From: an uncultured Eubacterium sp.
Lineage (GTDB): Bacteria > Bacillota > Clostridia > Lachnospirales > Lachnospiraceae
Assembly (NCBI GenBank): GCA_947564835.1
Contig: CANOET010000012.1
Span: 1 to 34,465, forward strand
Reading direction: 5' to 3'
DNA: 34,465 nt
The notes under the pieces were generated by a model. It ran no database searches, was not told the DNA's origin, and saw only the letters and a program-made list of their open reading frames with translations. A program made the position numbers and the translations under genes. Shown one piece after another: positions 31,805-34,465 of the stretch; the stretch's first letter is position 1; each line of letters starts with the position of its first letter.

Positions 31805-32998
31805 ATGCTTACAGGAAAAAAGATCCTGCTTGGGATTACCGGAGGCATTGCTGCCTATAAAACTGCCAATCTGGCAAGTATGCTTGCCAAACTCCATGCG
31901 GACGTGCATGTGATTATGACCCGGAACGCACAGCAGTTTATTTCCCCGGTTGTATTTGAAGCGCTGACCGGCAACAAGGTCATTGATGACGTCTTTGACC
32001 GTAACAGCGGCTATCATGTGGCGCATATCGCAATGGCGCAGGAAGCGGATGCGGTGATGATCGCTCCGGCATCGGCAAATATCATCGCAAAGCTGGCAAA
32101 CGGGATCGCGGATGATATGCTGTCTACCACTATGCTTGCCGTAACGGCTCCGGTTATGATTGTTCCTGCCATGAATACCCGGATGTATGAACATCCCGCC
32201 ACGCAGGCTAATCTGGAAAAGCTCCGTACTTATGGTTACCGTGTCATCGAACCGGCAAGCGGATATCTTGCCTGCGGCGATACCGGAAAAGGTAAGATGC
32301 CCCGTGAGGAAGAGCTGCTGGAATACCTGCTGGCAGAAGCTGCCTGCGTGAAAGATCTGTCCGGTAAAAAAGTGCTGATAACGGCAGGTCCGACCAGGGA
32401 ACCGATCGATCCGGTGCGTTTTATTACCAATTATTCTACCGGAAAGATGGGCTATGCACTTGCAAAAAATGCCGCCAGGCGCGGGGCGCAGGTTGTGCTG
32501 GTCACAGGCCCTGTGCATCTGCCCGCACCCGTATCCGTAAACGTGATACCTGTTACGACGGCACAGGAGATGTACGAGGCGGTTGACGCGCAGTTTGACA
32601 GCCAGGACATTGTGGTAATGTCCGCGGCTGTGGCAGATTACCGGCCAAAGCATACGGCATCTGAAAAAATCAAAAAACAGGATACCGCTGCCATGCTGGA
32701 GCTGGAACGTACCAAAGACATCCTGGGCAGCATGGCAAAGCGGAAAAGCAGGCAGTTTTTGTGTGGTTTTTCCATGGAAACCGAACACATGCTGGAAAAT
32801 TCCCGGGCAAAGCTGGAGAAAAAAAACCTGGATATGATCGTTGCAAATAACCTGCGCATGGAAGGCGCCGGGTTCGGCACCGATACGAACATTATTACAA
32901 TTATCACAAAAGACGAAGCGCAGGAGCTGCCGATTATGAGCAAAGACGAAGCCGCGCACGCCATTTTTGACCAGATTAAAAATTTTGTCTGCGGATAG
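31805..32998 (+). CDS. coaBC: bifunctional phosphopantothenoylcysteine decarboxylase/phosphopantothenate-cysteine ligase
   Basis: A 397-residue CoaBC for coenzyme A synthesis. The N-terminal flavin-dependent CoaC half (about 1-180) shows GITGGIAAYKTANL, HIAMAQEADAVMIAPASANIIAKLANG and the PAMNTRMYEHP catalytic motif. The CoaB ligase half (about 185-397) begins KKVLITAGPTREPIDPVRFITNYSTGKMG and contains SAAVADYRPKH. The start is the ATG at 31805, after AGGAG; upstream codons in frame lack homology. It is 87 bp after the hemerythrin gene, with no terminator seen, so some read-through is possible. Confidence 0.96.
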   Translation: MLTGKKILLGITGGIAAYKTANLASMLAKLHADVHVIMTRNAQQFISPVVFEALTGNKVIDDVFDRNSGYHVAHIAMAQEADAVMIAPASANIIAKLANGIADDMLSTTMLAVTAPVMIVPAMNTRMYEHPATQANLEKLRTYGYRVIEPASGYLACGDTGKGKMPREEELLEYLLAEAACVKDLSGKKVLITAGPTREPIDPVRFITNYSTGKMGYALAKNAARRGAQVVLVTGPVHLPAPVSVNVIPVTTAQEMYEAVDAQFDSQDIVVMSAAVADYRPKHTASEKIKKQDTAAMLELERTKDILGSMAKRKSRQFLCGFSMETEHMLENSRAKLEKKNLDMIVANNLRMEGAGFGTDTNIITIITKDEAQELPIMSKDEAAHAIFDQIKNFVCG

Positions 32999-33026
32999 CA
33001 TATTGGAATGAAATGGGGACATACTA
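32998..33026 (+). promoter_or_regulatory. predicted sigma-G promoter of the spoVA operon
   Basis: GCATA (32998-33002), a 17-nt spacer, CATACTA (33020-33026), about 32 bp before the first ATG of the operon. It fits the forespore sigma-G consensus, and spoVA is a classical sigma-G target in Bacillus. The -35 starts at the coaBC stop codon. Confidence 0.7.
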
Positions 33027-33057
33027 TCTGTAAATCTAAGAGAGCGAGGTTATCGGT

Positions 33058-33336
33058 ATGAGCAGATTGATTTACAGAGTATGTCTCATTGCAGTTTTAC
33101 TGACCGCAATTGCAGGCGGCGTCTATTACTATACGACCGTATATCAAAAAGAGGCCGAGCCGCAGAAAGGGACTTTCGTGGACCGCACCGTGCAGGAGGA
33201 TGCAGAAACCGCCGGCCAGACAAAGGAAGCATTTGCCTACCTAAGCGCCGGAAAAACGATCCCTGCACAGGCAGTCGAAACAGGAAAGGAAGCAGACACC
33301 CATGGCAGCACCGGATACGCTTTATTTGAAAATTGA
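33058..33336 (+). CDS. small single-pass membrane protein leading the spoVA operon
   Basis: A 92-residue protein: a short basic N terminus, one hydrophobic segment (about 6-26), then a polar Glu/Gln/Thr-rich tail with no known motif. A GAGG site lies about 9 nt before the ATG, and the operon's sigma-G-type promoter is just upstream, so forespore expression is predicted. Its last 35 bp overlap the start of spoVAA, indicating translational coupling. No counterpart is known to me in the Bacillus spoVA operon. A role with the SpoVA channel, which moves dipicolinic acid, is inferred from position only. Confidence 0.65.
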   Translation: MSRLIYRVCLIAVLLTAIAGGVYYYTTVYQKEAEPQKGTFVDRTVQEDAETAGQTKEAFAYLSAGKTIPAQAVETGKEADTHGSTGYALFEN

Positions 33337-33952
33337 CCAGAATATCGTCGTGCATAGCACGCAGGTTCACCTGCAGGACATTGCTTCCATGGAATGCACA
33401 AACGAAGCAATCCTGCGGCAGTTAAAACAGAAGAAAATCTACACCTTCCAGGAAAACAAGCCGCAAAAACAAAATAAAATCCGAATCCAGGTCTTTTCCG
33501 TTTTAAAAATTATCCAGCAGATCCATGAAGACTATCCGGACCTGGAAGTGCAAAACCTTGGTGAATCCGACTTTATCATCGAATGCAAAGCAGGAGTAGT
33601 AGAAAGCAAGCCGCTGGAAGTACTCAAAACGGTCGTGCTTTGCATTGTTATTTTCTTCGGCGCAGCCTTTACAATCATGACATTTAATAATGACGTAGCG
33701 GTTGCGGATGTATTTTCACAGCTCTATGAACAGGTAATCGGCAAAAAATCAAACGGCATCACAGAAATTGAAATCTTCTATGCCCTGGGGATGCCGATCG
33801 GCATTACAGTCTTTTACAATCATATCGGCAAGAAAAAAGTTACGCTTGACCCGACGCCGATTCAGGTGGAAATGCGCAAATACGAACAGGATATTGACAC
33901 CACGTTCATTGAAAATCTAAGCAGGGAAGGAAAGAGCATCGATGTGGATTGA
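33302..33952 (+). CDS. spoVAA: stage V sporulation protein AA
   Basis: A 216-residue protein with a soluble N-terminal part (about 1-95: TLYLKIDQNIVVHSTQVHLQDIASMEC), two membrane segments (about 107-127 and 160-175) and a polar C terminus. This is the SpoVAA layout. SpoVA proteins form the inner-membrane channel that imports dipicolinic acid into the forespore and releases it in germination. The ATG at 33302 lies within the preceding small gene and has GGAA upstream. Its stop overlaps spoVAB by 11 bp. Confidence 0.9.
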   Translation: MAAPDTLYLKIDQNIVVHSTQVHLQDIASMECTNEAILRQLKQKKIYTFQENKPQKQNKIRIQVFSVLKIIQQIHEDYPDLEVQNLGESDFIIECKAGVVESKPLEVLKTVVLCIVIFFGAAFTIMTFNNDVAVADVFSQLYEQVIGKKSNGITEIEIFYALGMPIGITVFYNHIGKKKVTLDPTPIQVEMRKYEQDIDTTFIENLSREGKSIDVD

Positions 33953-34373
33953 GCATGCATTTTTAGCATTTATCGGGCTTGCCTGCGGCCTGTCCGTGGC
34001 ATCCGGCAGCTTTGCGATTGCGGTCAAGCTCGGGATTATACCGGAGATGGCGACGAAATCCGGTACGGCAAACCGGATTATCACTTACGAAAATGCTACA
34101 ATACTGGGCGGTATTACAGGTAATATTTTATCTGTATTTTCACAGATCCGCATTCCTGTGGGGCATGTTATGCTGGCTTTATTTGGGCTGAGTGCCGGGA
34201 TCTTTATCGGGTGTATGGCGGTGGCGCTGGCGGAGATTATTAATGCGTATCCGATTATGTACCGGCGGCTGAAGCTGAAAATGGGGCTGGAATGGATGCT
34301 GGCTATGATTGCGGTTGGGAAGATGTGCGGGTGCCTGTTTTACTTTATGCGGGGGTTTGATAGCGGGGCGTAA
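33942..34373 (+). CDS. spoVAB: stage V sporulation protein AB
   Basis: A 143-residue membrane protein with about four hydrophobic helices: FLAFIGLACGLSVASGSFA, a second after ATILGGITGN, a third in HVMLALFGLSAGIFIGCMAVAL, and a last near GLEWMLAMIAVGKM. This matches SpoVAB, partner of SpoVAA. In Bacillus, spoVAC would follow; here a repeat element begins right after the stop, so the rest of the operon is outside the window or placed elsewhere. Confidence 0.9.
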   Translation: MWIEHAFLAFIGLACGLSVASGSFAIAVKLGIIPEMATKSGTANRIITYENATILGGITGNILSVFSQIRIPVGHVMLALFGLSAGIFIGCMAVALAEIINAYPIMYRRLKLKMGLEWMLAMIAVGKMCGCLFYFMRGFDSGA

Positions 34374-34465
34374 CAATTGGTTGCACTGCGTTTTGGGAAG
34401 CCGGGGGGGATGTGGCTATGCGGACGCTGGATGAGGGGGAAAGGGCCTGGCTTCCGGCTCCTATT
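34374..34465. repeat. interspersed palindromic repeat, copy D (partial, window edge)
   Basis: A 92-bp start of an element like copy B's left part. Bases 34411-34453 (TGTGGCTATGCGGACGCTGG, then GAGGGGGAAAGGGCCTGGCT) match copy B 9354-9393 with few differences. The left end (CAATTGGTTGCACTGCGTTTT) loosely resembles the family's terminal motif. It begins at the spoVAB stop codon and runs out of the window. Confidence 0.7.

Noticed and set aside
31790-33022. 410-codon open frame antisense to coaBC
   Set aside because: It lies fully opposite a clear CoaBC. The translation is rich in His, Arg, Cys and Phe with no domain, typical of a shadow frame.

Overview
The window looks like chromosome of a spore-forming Clostridia, most likely Lachnospiraceae. 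The reasons are the start of a spoVA operon (spoVAA, spoVAB), a cortex-type amidase, a YitT/DUF2179 protein, a YjfB protein, mid-range GC, strong AGGAGG ribosome sites and the gene families present. Taxonomy is inferred from gene content only. Most genes are housekeeping; the accessory or decaying parts are about 6.1-9.7 kb and 24.3-26.2 kb.

Layout. 1-250: three tRNA genes (Pro, Gly, Arg) read leftward from a consensus promoter. 321-5735: a leftward operon (THUMP methyltransferase, exported papain-like protease, amidase, RdgB, YfcE-type phosphodiesterase) with its promoter at 5707-5735. 5.7-9.3 kb: a rhodanese, a striking Asn-Ala-Ser repeat protein, and small membrane proteins (DUF4190-, DUF2752- and DUF975-like) around a SprA-like HExxH protein. 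9.7-11.9 kb: tex. 12.1-18.6 kb: leftward CdaR-type regulator, ftsE, ftsX, S41 protease, prfB (programmed frameshift) and hom. 18.9-20.4 kb: YitT-family protein and a divergent WecB/TagA-like protein. 20.4-21.0 kb: a non-coding region with a dense DnaA-box cluster. 21.1-24.3 kb: SH3/NlpC-P60 hydrolase, acyl-ACP thioesterase and a CvfB-type S1 protein. 24.4-28.1 kb: YjfB, PIN and XRE proteins, gene relics, rlmD and a small acidic-tailed membrane protein. 28.3-34.4 kb: pcrA, a tandem bacteriohemerythrin, coaBC, and a three-gene spoVA operon start.

Main observations. (1) The Asn-Ala-Ser repeat protein has a promoter matching the forespore sigma-G consensus (GTATA, 17 nt, CATACTA). The spoVA operon has the same layout (GCATA, 17 nt, CATACTA). 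This makes the repeat protein a candidate uncharacterised forespore protein with a composition reminiscent of gamma-type SASPs. (2) Three perfect and four one-mismatch DnaA boxes lie within 100 bp, far from any dnaA gene. (3) A family of long palindromic interspersed repeats (four copies: 7.15, 9.33, 11.94 and 34.37 kb) occupies gene 3' ends. (4) rlmD carries an in-frame extension cut off by a TAG codon. Coordinates and matches were read by eye; no database search was run.
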